Assembly (NCBI GenBank): GCA_015179125.1
Contig: WHVA01000027.1
Location: forward strand, 310,001-374,000
DNA length: 64,000 nucleotides
Source of the DNA: Gautieria morchelliformis
Lineage: Eukaryota; Basidiomycota; Agaricomycetes; Gomphales; Gomphaceae
Reading direction: 5' to 3'
Shown here: positions 41,901-52,982 of the stretch, in pieces
How the letters are laid out: each line of letters begins with the position of its first letter
Numbering within the stretch: position 1 is the first letter of the stretch
Notes under the pieces: generated by a model
What the model was told of the DNA's origin: nothing
The model's database searches: none
Seen by the model: the letters and a program-made list of their open reading frames with translations, nothing else
Made by a program: the position numbers and the translations under genes

Positions 41901-42841
41901 CAACACCCATGGACTCAACGGGTCCAACTGCTGAAGTACCCTATGCTAAAGCAATCAGATTGCTAATGTATGCAGCACTCAGCACGCGACCTGATTTGGC
42001 TTTTACCGTACAACACTTAAGCCAATTCACTACTACTTACGGAGCCGAACACTGGACAGCGATCAAGCATGCGCTCAGGTACCTCAAGGGGTCACGTGAC
42101 GACGGCATAACCTTCTGATGAGATGCTGGTCTCGACCTCGAAATCTTCGTTGACTCGGATTATGCTAATAGAAACGACGCACTGTCTATTAGTGGCTATG
42201 TAGCTATACTAGGAGGAGGAGCCATTGCATGGAGCTCGAAGAAGGAGCGAATGATTGCGCTATCCACCACGGAGGCCGAATACATGGCACTTACCGAGGG
42301 CGCCAAGAAATTGATCTGGCTGAGGCGCTTCATCGAGGAGCTAGGAATAGATCAAACACAACCCACGTCACTTCGATCAAACAATCTAGGCACTATCACA
42401 CTATCGCATGATGCAACGTACCATGCACGTACCGAACATATCAACGTCGCATATCATTTCATCCGTGAGAAAGTGCCCTCTCACGAGGCATCACTTACGT
42501 ACGTACCGACGAAGGAGAATGTAGCGGACATATTTACGAAGGGATTGGACTTTCACCAACACAGGCATCTATTAGGGAAATTAGGATTTTGCCGAAGGGA
42601 CTTCTCGCTGAGGGGGAGTGTTAGTAATCAGGATGATGATACGGCCAAGGCAGAGCCGGCACGCACTTAGCCGGAAGTTCAAGATCGCTCTCGACCCCGG
42701 GTTGCTGGTGCACCGCCATCGCATCGGCACAGCAGCTCAAAGATATTAGTAATACAATGGACTTCATATTTTGTATATAAAGGCAGAATGATCTCAAGTA
42801 GATCGTAGTATAACAGTCTATTATTACTCCTTCGTTCCACA
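38907..42841 (+). mobile_element. copia-2: 5'-truncated Ty1/copia element with 3' LTR
   Basis: Same family as copia-1. It starts within gag at the inverted gypsy LTR and runs through zinc knuckle, protease, integrase (CSDNGGEYVN, QNGIAERLNRTLLEHA), RT (YAVKTQPDG, GMDYYEITSP, MDVKGAYLN, YVDDFGLFAD) and RNase H (STTEAEYMALTEGAKK) to a polypurine tract (GCTGAGGGGGAG) and the 3' LTR. The coding part is broken by several interruptions, so it is older than gypsy-1 and copia-3. The 5' end is lost. Confidence 0.9.
42619..42841 (+). repeat. copia-2 3' LTR, full-length reference for this family
   Basis: 223 bp, from TGTTAGTAATCAGGATG to CTTCGTTCCACA. TATATAAAGG near 42774 is the likely TATA box. Related LTRs: 22379-22523 (copia-1) and the split LTR at 43745-50822 (copia-4). 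Confidence 0.88.
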
Positions 42842-43744
42842 TGGTCCACCTGGTGCCCACGGCGAGATGCGAGCGATTGCCCAGAATGCGTACAAAGGAG
42901 CACAACACGGCGTGGGTATGAAAGTGCCACGAGGATGGCAGCGTCTCCCCTACTCAGCTCGAGCGCTCGCCATTTCAACCCTCACCACAATGGCAGCCCT
43001 CAAGATGTCAGTAATAAAGTGCTAGCGCAGTCATCAACTACCGGATGTCTCCCTCCAGTTGCATTCGAATCAGCAACGGCGACAATGCCTATTTTCTAGC
43101 TTGCATTGTATTCCACCTGATCATCGCCCACAACGCGAAGATGAATGTTAAACAGTCGAAATGTGCGTCGATGGGTTGATGGGTGGAGCAGAAGCTAGTA
43201 ACCCAATCACTGGTCTTGCCGTTGCCTCACGAGTCCGTGATCTCGATGGGTATGACATGCAGTGACTTCCTACTCGTCGTGAGCGGCTCGGCTGCAAAGT
43301 GCCGTGCCTGTCCCGCATTGTGATATGGTTTGTTTTGTTGTTTGCTATGTATAAACCCAGCAGAACTACTCCATGGTGTTGAGGAAACGTTCGCTTGACG
43401 TCCTGGAATGTACCTTTTCGTGGCGTTATGCCACATCATATATGAACCAAGGGCAGACCTTAGGTCTTTGTATAGCTTTGCTTGCCGTATAAGAAAATTG
43501 CAAGAGATATAGCGTGCCCCTTCATGCTTTCTCAACCGGCGCAATATTGTGGACTAGATATCTTGCAACATTTGGATAATGCGTCCCTACATCAGGAAAA
43601 GCGGTTACAGCGCAAAACTGTACATAGTGAGCAATCAAATATATACAGTCTATATTGTTCCATGAATATATATACTGTACATACTGTATATACTGTATAT
43701 GCTGGCCTAGGCCTGTTTATACTGCCAGTGTATGTACAGTATAT
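42842..43744. other. unassigned DNA with a short coding-looking stretch
   Basis: A plus-strand stretch at about 42851-43010 reads GAHGEMRAIAQNAYKGAQHG, VGMKVPRGWQRLPYSARALA and ISTLTTMAALKM without stops, with coding-like composition; I do not recognise it, and it could be an exon fragment of a host gene. From 43600 to 43740 the DNA is a series of short ATACTGTATAT palindromes. Confidence 0.35.
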
Positions 43745-43819
43745 GTGGAACGAAGGAGTTATAATAAAACTGTTATTCTATGATCTACTTGAGATCATCT
43801 GTCCTTATATACTAAATAC

Positions 43820-44448
43820 TGTGAAGAATAAGAGTGGTTCTATGGAAAATAGTCTGCGCAGTATATATGTGCAGCGAGATGGAATCTAACGTGAGTAAAG
43901 TGTTTTGAGACGAATGCTAGTGTGCATAATAGGTGAGTTTGATTAACTGGGGGGGATGTACTATGTACATGACGGCCCTTTTAACTAGTGAAAGGAATGG
44001 ACTAGAACAGATGGGAATGACCGGCGTGAGAGGGTGCGGGTGCTAGGACTAGGTGACGGGGTTTGATGTGCCGGTAGCTGCGGAATATATGTATATCGTA
44101 TCTATCGAATGAGAGGAGTGGAGTATGGTACATGCACCAGAAAGGAATGAAATAGAAGAAAGAAGGGAGAGGAGAAAAGGGAATACGAGTGGCCGGTGAG
44201 CTAGCCGGCGTGCCACTCCACGGATCAGATGCTCTCGGGTTCAGGCTCTGTCTCGGTCAGGGGCTGATCTGTGGGTTGCTGGATCAGCTGCGTGTCCGCG
44301 GGTTGATGGGATGCTGTGGTGGATCGTGTGGGTATGTGTGCGATCGAGGGGGAAGCTACCGAGTAGTGGCACGGGCGTGTTGCAGGTGGAAGGGGTTGGA
44401 TGAAGTAAAATGAAGTGAGAGTAATGTTTTTGGTCTGGAATTGTGACA
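43820..44448. mobile_element. solo LTR related to family B, 629 bp
   Basis: TGTGAAGAATAAG...GGAATTGTGACA with a perfect 5-bp duplication AATAC (43815-43819 and 44449-44453). Shares GCGCAG.ATATATG and GTGAGTTTGATT blocks with the copy at 4926-6578. Inserted in the copia-4 LTR. Confidence 0.78.
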
Positions 44449-44562
44449 AATACGATGCTCCTATATTACTAATCCTTCGAGCTGATGCTGTGCCGATGCC
44501 ATGCCGGTGCACTAGCAACCCAGAGACAAGAACACTCTCGAACTTCCGGCTAAGTGCGTGCT

Positions 44563-45025
44563 TGTAAGGGCAACCCTGGCTAGTTGTGGAGATCACACTA
44601 CCACACAACTGACAAGGGGAAATCCAAAGTCTGTATAAATGAACAGAGCATACAAGAGAGGGGATTCTCACCTGACAAGGGGAAATCCAAAGAGAAAAGT
44701 CTAAGGACCCCCAATGTCAGCGAGCCCGTATTATACTACGCTGCGCAGCCAGGGACAACACTTGGCACCCGCCATCAACCCTGCACCTCCCTGACCCTTG
44801 ATCGACCCTTGATGTCACCTATTACGCGAGTCGCTTGATTTCCGACACTGTTCCGAGGGTGGAACTCGGAAATTGGAGTGGAACTGGGAAGGCGAACAGA
44901 ACTGGTGGAAGTTCTCCCAGAAGCGGAATCATTTCCGAGAGCGGAGGCGGAGATGGAATCGGAATCGGAAGCGTCTTCGGAAATGGAGGCGGAACTGGAA
45001 ATGGAAAACAGGGTGTCCCCTGACA
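44563..45025 (-). repeat. gypsy-2 3' LTR
   Basis: 463 bp; about 17 bp shorter than the gypsy-1 LTR, mainly in the CGGAA-rich part. It has the same TATA, hairpin arms and second right arm. Confidence 0.93.
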
Positions 45026-48000
45026 TCACCCCCTCTCTAGCGTGCTGCGTCCTCGAAGCACGGGACACGAGGGATTGAAATGCCAACGAGCGGATCCGGC
45101 GAGGGGCACCGGGATGTGTCCTATAGAACTCCCCGAGCTTGTCCGGGGCGGAAACATCTTGCTCCGGGACCCACGAATTCTCTTCGTACCCATACCCTTC
45201 CCATTTCACGAGGAATTGGAGTCGTCCTCGCACAAACCGGCTGTCCAGGATCCGTTCCACCACATAGTGCTCCTCCCCATCTACAATCTCTGGCAGAGGT
45301 GGCGGATGAGCCTTTCGACCTGGAATTGGGTCCTCAAGCATAGGGAGTAACTTCACCACGTTGAAGATGGGGTGGAGGCGGGACATGGACATCGGAAGTC
45401 GCAGGCGGTATGCATTCCGTCCAACCCTCCGCGTCACTGTGAAGGGCCCAAGGTAGCGGTGGGCAAGCTTCTGTGAAGGGCGTGTGGTGCGGATGTCACT
45501 TGCATCTAGATACACCTTGTCTCCAACTTGGTACTCTGGGGCAGGAACCCGGCGTTGGTTGTAGTACCTCGCCATGTCATCCTTGGCCTTTGCAAGGGCC
45601 GACTTGGCTTCCGAAAGGGTGGAGTCCATGCGGTCTCGGAACTCATTGACCGTCTCGAGTCGGGACTCAGCCTGGCGTGGTTCGAAGCCCATCCGCGGGT
45701 GTCGTCCGGAGTCGAGCATGAAGGGAGTCTGTTGTGTGGCGGAATGGACATGGTTGTTGTATTGGAATTCCGCCAGCGGAAGTAATTCATCCCAGTCGTC
45801 CTGCCTCTCATTGACAAAGAGGCGGAGATATTGCTCCAACTCCTGATTGACCCGTTCCGTCTGTCCGTCACCCTGCGGATGGTACGCCGTGGTGGTAGCT
45901 AGCTTTATGCCGAGCAGGCGGTAGAGCTCCCGAGTCAGTTCCGCGACAAACTGCGGACCTCGGTTGGAAACCACTTGCTTCGGGAGCCCATGCAACTTCC
46001 AGACATGGGCAAGGAACAGGCGGGCCGCTCCAAGGGCTGTGATCGTCGTGTGCGTCGGAATGAAGTGGGACACCTTGCTTACCGAATCCACGACGTTCAT
46101 GATCGCGTCGTAGCCATGAGACTCTGGGAGTTCAACAATGAAGTCGACGCTGATGGTGTCCCAGCGGGATTCGGGAATCGGGAGCGGAACAAGTTCTCCG
46201 ACGGGTGGATGTCGTTGCGCTTTGGTTCGGAGACAAAGGTCACATGTCTTCACGTACTGTCCGATGTAGCGGGACATCTGAGGCCACCAGTAATTCCGAG
46301 CCACTAACTCCAGCGTCTTCCACCTGCCAGCATGCCCAGCGACCCGTGTGTCATGGTGCTGGGACACGATGCGGCGGCGGAGGTCCGCCCCATCTGGAAC
46401 GTAGACCTTGCCTCTGAAGTGGAGCAGCCCATCCCGTTCCGACCATTCCGCTGCCCGTACAGACCGTGAGTGCCCTTTCCGAAGTTCCTCCACTGCCTTC
46501 ACCACCGACTCCTCCTTCTCTCCATTCCGATACTGTCTCCGGATGTCCCGGAGCATTTCCGCTTCCGCTCCAACTGCAGTCACTCCTTCTAGGGCGCGGA
46601 TGGCAAAGAGACCTGGGCGGAGCAGTGTCATATCCGCATTGTCTCCGCTTCCGCTTCCATGATCCGCACGGCGGGATAGGGCATCGGGCTTGCCCATGGT
46701 GCGGCCGGGGCGGTGGTGGAGCATGAAGTCAAACCGGGACAGGTGTAGGGACCACCGTGCTTGTCGTCGGTTCAACTTCTTAGACGTGCGGAAATACTCA
46801 AGGTTCTTGTGGTCTGTCCAGATCTCAAATGGGCATAGAGCACCCTCGAGGAAGTGTCGCCACTCCTCCAGCGCTCGGATGATTGCCAGCATCTCCTTGT
46901 CATGGATCTCGTAGTTCCGCTCGACCGGACTGAGACTCTTAGAGAAGAAGGCAATCGGATGCCACCCCCCACCATCTTCCGATGACTGTTGCGACAAGAC
47001 CGCTCCGGTAGCTGCGTCGGAAGAATCCACCTCCACTCGGTAAGGGCGAGAGTCGTCGGGAAAGATCAGGACTGGGGCGGAAGTGATCAGCTCTTTGAGT
47101 TTGTCAAAGGAGGCCCGTTCCGGCTCTCCCCACTGCCATCCAACCTCCTTCTTGGTGAGGTCGAAGAGGGCACGGGCGTGGCAGGAGAAGTCCTTGATGA
47201 ACCGCCGGTAGAAATTGACAAACCCAATGAAGGACTGGACTTCCTTCTTGTTCCGCGGCACCGGCCAATCCAACACACCGGAAACCTTGACGGGGTCCAT
47301 TTCCACCTTTCCTTCCGACACAATCACCCCAAGATACTCTATCCGCGTCCGCTCAAATTCGCACTTTTCCGGCTTGAGACACAGGTTGTACTCCCGGAGC
47401 CGTTCCAGCACTCTCCGCACGACTTCCCGATGTTCGGACATTGTTTTTGTGAAGATGAGGATGTCATCGAGGTAGACGCAGACAACCCCTTCTGCTATCA
47501 TGTCACGGAAAATGTCATTCATCATTGTCTGGAACGTGGCAGGACTGTTGGTGAGGCCAAAGAACATGACCTGTGGCTCAAAGAGTCCTCGGTTGGTGCG
47601 GAATGCGGCCTTCCACTCATCTCCCTCCCGGATCCGGACATTATTGAAGCCCCAGCGGACATCCAGCTTGGTGAAGTACTTCGCCCCGCGGAGTTGTGTG
47701 ATCAATTCGGAAATGAGCGGAATGGGGTACCGGTTCTTGATCGTGATCGCATTCAAGGCCCAGTAATCCTGCACAAGTCTGAGCGAGCCGTCCTTCTTCT
47801 TGATGAAGAACACCGGAGATGCCATGGGTGACTTGGAGGGGCGGATCCTCCCTGTACGGAGATTTTCCGCAAGGAATGCATCGAGCTCTACCTGCTCCTT
47901 GGGTGACAGCGGGTAGACCTTGCAGTTGGTGGGCTTCGACCCAGGCTCCAACTCGATGGCATGGTCCCACAGTTTCCGCGGAGGCAGGGCATCAAACGAC

Positions 48001-48959
48001 TCCTTGGAGAAGACGTCCTCAAACTCCCGCAGGTACTCCGGAATTTCCGCCTCCACTCTATCATACCTCTTAGAGGCTTCAGCAAGGCGTTGCGAAATAT
48101 TTCCGGTGGCGCGGATGTGTTCCGCCTCCGGCGGAAGGTTTACATACAGCAAGCGCTCCCCTTCCGTCAGAGCGTCTTCCAGGCCGAGTCAGATGACGTC
48201 GGAATCGGAATCGGAATCGGAATCGGAATCGGAATTGGAAGTGGGATCCGGTTCAAATTCCGCTTCCGAGTCTTCTTCTGCAAGCAGTGGATGGGGGCCG
48301 GAACGACATGTCTGTATGAGCCGTTCGGTCTTCCGCTGCTCCTGGTGCTCCTTCCGCGCTTCCGACCGGCACATGTGACACTTGGCTGGACATCGACTCA
48401 TCAGTACCTTCCGAGTCTGCCAATTGATCTCCGGGTTGTGCTCTTGAAGCCAGGTAAACCCAAGGATGATGTCTTGCTTCCCCAGGCTGATGACAGCGAA
48501 GGAAGTGCGTTCCGAGTGTCCATCGTAGCGGAGAATTGTGTCCACTATCTCCGTGATGGACCCTGCCTCATTGGGGCTTCCATCCACATTGAACACCGGG
48601 ATTGCACGTTGCAACTTCCGCGTCGTCAGTCGGTTCCGTTCCACATAGTCCCGGTCCATAAACTGACCAGTGGCCCCGCAATCGACAAGGGCGGGTCCGG
48701 ATTTGACTTCCGCCGTATCTGTCGTCTGGATCTCTACCTTAATGACTAGTGACTTGGGGCCAGGGGTGGCAGCAACGACATAGCGCTTCGGAAGGCGTCT
48801 CTCCCAAGGGCGGATGCGGGATAGACGGGGTGTCGGATTTGGCTTTTGTGTGACTTTATCCGGTGGGTCTGTATGAAGTGAGGGGAGTCGGGGCTTTTCA
48901 TTCTCTACTTCAAGACAGGCAAACCGGTTATGTACAGGCAGCAGGGGCACACATCTCAC
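45026..48959 (-). CDS. gypsy-2 pol region (protease, RT, RNase H, integrase, chromodomain)
   Basis: Protease VDCGATGQFMDRDYV near the start, an acidic linker expanded to a run of Ser-Asp repeats, RT (VFFIKKKDGSLRLVQDY, VCVYLDDILIFTKTM), RNase H, integrase (CDLCLRTKA, SVDFIVELPE, HPQGDGQTERVNQ) and chromodomain (VVERILDSRFVRGRLQFLVK). As in gypsy-1, pol begins in the -1 frame at the end of gag. Fossil part, near-complete. Confidence 0.88.
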
Positions 48960-50130
48960 CCGCTGCGCGTCACAAAATCCGACGCATCTTCCACTTCCGA
49001 TGCGCCATGTTCCGCATTTTCGGAAACTCCTTCCGCAGTAGGCACTCTGCTTATGTCCGCAAGTGCGAGGAACTCTGGAAGGAGCTCGAGTTTCTCCTCT
49101 GTGGTCATAAGCCGGATGTCAAATGCTTGGGGGCACTCGCGGGCATAGTGGCCTGGTTGTTGACATCGGAAGCAGGTGATAGTTCCGCGGCCTTTTCCGC
49201 GCATGCGGTCAACATCCATCGGGGCAGGGCCACTCTTCGAGGGAGGAGGCTATGGTTCCTAATAGGAGCGGGCGGAGAAAGCGTCGGAAATACTTTCCGC
49301 ATGGGAATGAATGCGCTTCCGGATTTTGGCACAGGTGGAGTAGGACGAGTGGAACTGCGCGTCATATTCCGGCTCGTCTCCACGAAGGCCTCATTTGCTT
49401 CCCTGTTCCGGGACACCCTCCGTGCAGCTTGGTACCACCCTTCCGGGTCATCAAAGTCCGGAGCTCCATCCCCAAGCAGCGCAACTTGGTTCTGGAGTGT
49501 CGGATCGAGTCCTCGTCGGAATTTGATGACGATCGTCTTGTCGTCATCATACTCCGCAAGGTCAATGAGCTCCTGGAAGCGATCGATATAGTCATCGACC
49601 GGATCCTCGGCCTGGTACCAGCTGGTCCCCTCAAGCTTCGTAAGGGCTGCGAGCTGCTCATTTTTTGGGCAGAACTGGTCGGAAAATGTTGTCTCGAAGG
49701 CGTCCCAGTCTCGGAAGTAGTTCCCCTTGCCCTTTGCTTCATGTCGGATCACCTTGTTTGCAAAACGGGATGCGCGGTCCGACTTGAAAAAGGACAATGC
49801 CCAGTGAATCCGAGCCTGGTCGTTCGGAAAGAGGTCTCCGACAATTGCGAAGTAGATGCTGCATGTGTTGAAGAATGCGTGTCCCTTCTCCCGATCTCCG
49901 TCAAAGTCCGCCGGAGTTGCGGGTTTGACCTTTGCTAACTTCGCGGACTTTCTCTCCTCCGCTAGTTCCGCTTTTCCGAAATCCGGATCATCCAACATTT
50001 CATTTCCACCACCTTGTGGAATATCTAACTTAGCCAAAATCGCTTGTAAGGCTGTTTCAATCGCGTCGGTCTTCATCCGGTTCCGCGTCAATTCCTCCTC
50101 CATATTCCGAAGACGATCGTCCGGATCCAT
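48956..50130 (-). CDS. gypsy-2 gag region
   Basis: Gag domain blocks (FFNTCSIYFAIVGDLFPNDQ, DWDAFETTFSDQFCP, DYIDRFQELIDLAEYDD) and the zinc knuckle CFRCQQPGHYAREC, closely similar to gypsy-1. The first good ATG (MDPDDRLRNMEEEL) is at about 50130. Fossil part. Confidence 0.85.
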
Positions 50131-50317
50131 GTCGGAAGGAGAAATGTGGGACGGGATTTCCGGGGTTGGGAGCTCGATGTAAGAAGAAGGGCTGTCGTAC
50201 GCTGTGTGTGCGGAAGAGGTTGCGATCTCCGAGTCGCTGTCTCCGATTCCGAACGCACCTATGGCGGCTGCGACACGCAGTACGACCGCCGGTCCTCTAT
50301 GGGAGAGACTTTTCTGC

Positions 50318-50780
50318 TGTAAGGGCAACCCTGGCTAGTTGTGGAGATCACACTACCACACAACTGACAAGGGGAAATCCAAAGTCTGTATAAATGAACA
50401 GAGCATACAAGAGAGGGGATTCTCACCTGACAAGGGGAAATCCAAAGAGAAAAGTCTAAGGACCCCCAATGTCAGCGAGCCCGTATTATACTACGCTGCG
50501 CAGCCAGGGACAACACTTGGCACCCGCCATCAACCCTGCACCTCCCTGACCCTTGATCGACCCTTGATGTCACCTATTACGCGAGTCGCTTGATTTCCGA
50601 CACTGTTCCGAGGGTGGAACTCGGAAATTGGAGTGGAACTGGGAAGGCGAACAGAACCGGTGGAAGTTCTCCCAGAAGCGGAATCATTTCCGAGAGCGGA
50701 GGCGGAGATGGAATCGGAATCGGAAGCGTCTTCGGAAATGGAGGCGGAACTGGAAATGGAAAACAGGGTGTCCCCTGACA
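50318..50780 (-). repeat. gypsy-2 5' LTR
   Basis: 463 bp, one difference from the 3' LTR; followed inward by GC and the AGAAAAGTCT primer-binding stretch. Confidence 0.93.
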
Positions 50781-50822
50781 GTGCTGGCTCTGCCTTGGCC
50801 GTATCATCGTCCTGATTACTAA

Positions 50823-52712
50823 CACCCCCCCTCAGTGAGAAGTCTCCTCTGAAAAATCCTAATTTTCCTAATAAATACCTATGTTGGTGTAAATCCGGTC
50901 CCTTCGTAAATATGTCCGCTACGTTCTCCTTTGTCGGTATGTATGTAAGTGTTGCCTCGTGAGAGGCCACTTTCTCACGGATGAAATGATACGCGATCTT
51001 GATATGTTTAGTACACGCGTGGTATGTTGCATCATGTGATAGTGTGATGGCGCCTAGATTGTCTGATCAAAGTGATGTGGGCTGGGTTTGATCTATTCCT
51101 AGCTCCTTGATGAAGCACCTTAGCCAGATCAATTGCTTGGCACCCTTGGTGAGTGCCATGTATTTGGCCTCTGTAGTAGATAACATGATCGTTCGCTGCT
51201 TCTTCCAGCTCCATGCGATGGCTCCCCCTCCTAGTATAGCTACATAGCCACTAATAGACGGTGCATCGTTTCTATTGGCATAGTCCGAGTCAACGAATAT
51301 TTCAAGGTCGAGACCAGCGTCTTGTCGGAAGGTTATGCCGTCGTCACGTGACCCCTTGAGGTACCTGAGCGCATGCTTGATCGCCGTCCAGTGCTCGGCT
51401 CCATAAGTAGTAGTGAATTCACTTAGGTGTTGCACGGTAAAAGCCAAATCGGGTCGTGTGCTGAGTGCCGCATACATCAGTGATCCAATTGCTTTAGCGT
51501 AGGGTACTTCGGTAGTTGGACCCGTTGAGTCCATGGGTGTTGCGAGCTTGATCATTTTGTGTAGAGGTGTAGATACGGAATGAGCCGTCGCCATGTTAAA
51601 TCGATCGAGTATGATGTCGATGTAATGTCCTTGGGACATGGTCAGTGTTCCCTCATCCCTATTCCTCTCAACCCTAATTCCCAAGATTTTCTTCATTTCT
51701 CCTAAATCCGTCAAAGGGAATTTTCCATGAAGCTCCCCCTTGAGCTTAACCATCCCTCCTTTGGAATCAGCAAATAATCCGAAGTCGTCTACATATACTG
51801 ATATGACTTCTATTGAGTCCTTATCTTGTCTGATATAGACACATTCATCGGCTGTGCTTTGGTGGAAGCCGAGATCGAGTAGTAATTTGCATAAGCGCTG
51901 ATGCCAAGCTCCTCCCGATTGCTTGAGTCCATAGAGTGCTCTGTATATTCTTAGAACACGTCCAGATCCATCATCAAAACCGTCGGGCTGACGCATGTAG
52001 ATTTCTTCATCTATAGTTCAATTGAGATAGGCGCCTTTGACATCCATCATCTTGATTTCCCAATTGAGTGTATTTGCGATGGCTAATAGGACACGTAGAG
52101 AATCATACTTGACCACGGGTGAAGTTATTTCATAGTGATCCATCCCTGGCCTTTGTGTGAACCCTTGAGCCACAACCCTTGCTTTAGCTTTATTGAATAT
52201 CCATCTGGTTGCGTTTTGACAGTGTATACCCATCGGCAACCGATAGCTACTCGTCTGGGTGGTAGTTCTGTTAATTCCCATGTTCCTAGCGTCTTATGTT
52301 GATCCATTTCAATTTCCATCGCTTTCTCCCAGATTGGCGCATCATCACGTGATACCGCCACTCTGTAATTCTCGGGTTCTGTAACGATTTCTCTTGTTAT
52401 GTAAGCCTGCTCAGTGCGGCCTGAATCATTCAGCTTGTGGTAATCCGGCCTTTGAGTGATATGCGCGCTCCGTCGAATCTGTGGAGCTGGCGCTTGTTCA
52501 GGTGGATCAGGAATGGGTGTCGTCTGGGGTGATGATGTCTGTGGGGTAGATGGGATCTGTTCTGGCACATGCTCGTGTGGTGAGTGCTCCCTCTCGAGCG
52601 GTACCCTATCAGTGGTGTTGTCATTGTTGTTATCCGGGATAGGATACAGTTTATTGTCATTTTCGTCGAATGTAATATTTCTTGAGATTTGGACATGCTT
52701 TGAAGCTTTATT
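50823..52712 (-). mobile_element. copia-4: truncated Ty1/copia internal region
   Basis: Minus strand, family of copia-1 and copia-2. From right to left: the end of the integrase region (KASKHVQISRNITFDENDNK), Pro-rich linker, RT (GYSIKL...GMDHYEITSP, MDVKGAYLN, YVDDFGLFAD) and RNase H (STTEAKYMALTKGAKQ), then a polypurine tract (CACTGAGGGGGGG) next to the LTR at 50822. The 5' part is lost at about 52713, where a family-A LTR piece begins. Broken by several interruptions; old. Confidence 0.88.
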
Positions 52713-52982
52713 GGGCTCTGGAGGAGCACCTTCACCGACGAAGGGATTGTCACTACTTAGACAGCCCTTCCGTGATGCCTTGCACGTTACATCGTCAAGT
52801 GCCATGGGCTATTTTTCGCTACGACTGTAGATAGGGCGAGCCCCGTTTGGGCAACCCTCTTATCTTGTGCACATTTATTGGTTCACCTATTTGACAAAGG
52901 GCATACTTATTCGCAGAAGTTATTCCGGTATTTGCTGTGTTCACTAATACACGATATTAACACCCAAAAACCAATCTTGACA
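52713..52982. mobile_element. family-A LTR fragment
   Basis: Matches the last about 270 bp of the family-A LTR (GGGCTC...CCAATCTTGACA). It joins copia-4 on the left to gypsy-3 on the right, cutting the latter in its integrase C-terminal region. The left end is truncated, so no duplication can be checked. Confidence 0.8.

Larger units (their letters stand above)
44563..50780 (-). mobile_element. gypsy-2: Ty3/gypsy chromodomain element, nearly whole
   Basis: LTRs at 44563-45025 and 50318-50780 (463 bp each, one difference between them) and a perfect 5-bp duplication GTGCT (44558-44562 and 50781-50785). Same family and part order as gypsy-1: PBS 50306-50315, gag region 48956-50130, pol region 45026-48959 ending in a chromodomain. 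The element is complete in length, recent, and carries about two breaks. The (TCGGAA)n tract at 48199-48234 in the pol linker is longer than in gypsy-1. Confidence 0.94.
43745..50822 (-). mobile_element. 3' LTR of copia-4, split by two later insertions
   Basis: The LTR, in reverse orientation, lies in three pieces: 43745-43819, 44454-44562 and 50786-50822. Between them are a solo LTR of family B (43820-44448, duplication AATAC) and gypsy-2 (44563-50780, duplication GTGCT). The pieces align in order with the 223-bp LTR at 42619-42841. Confidence 0.85.
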
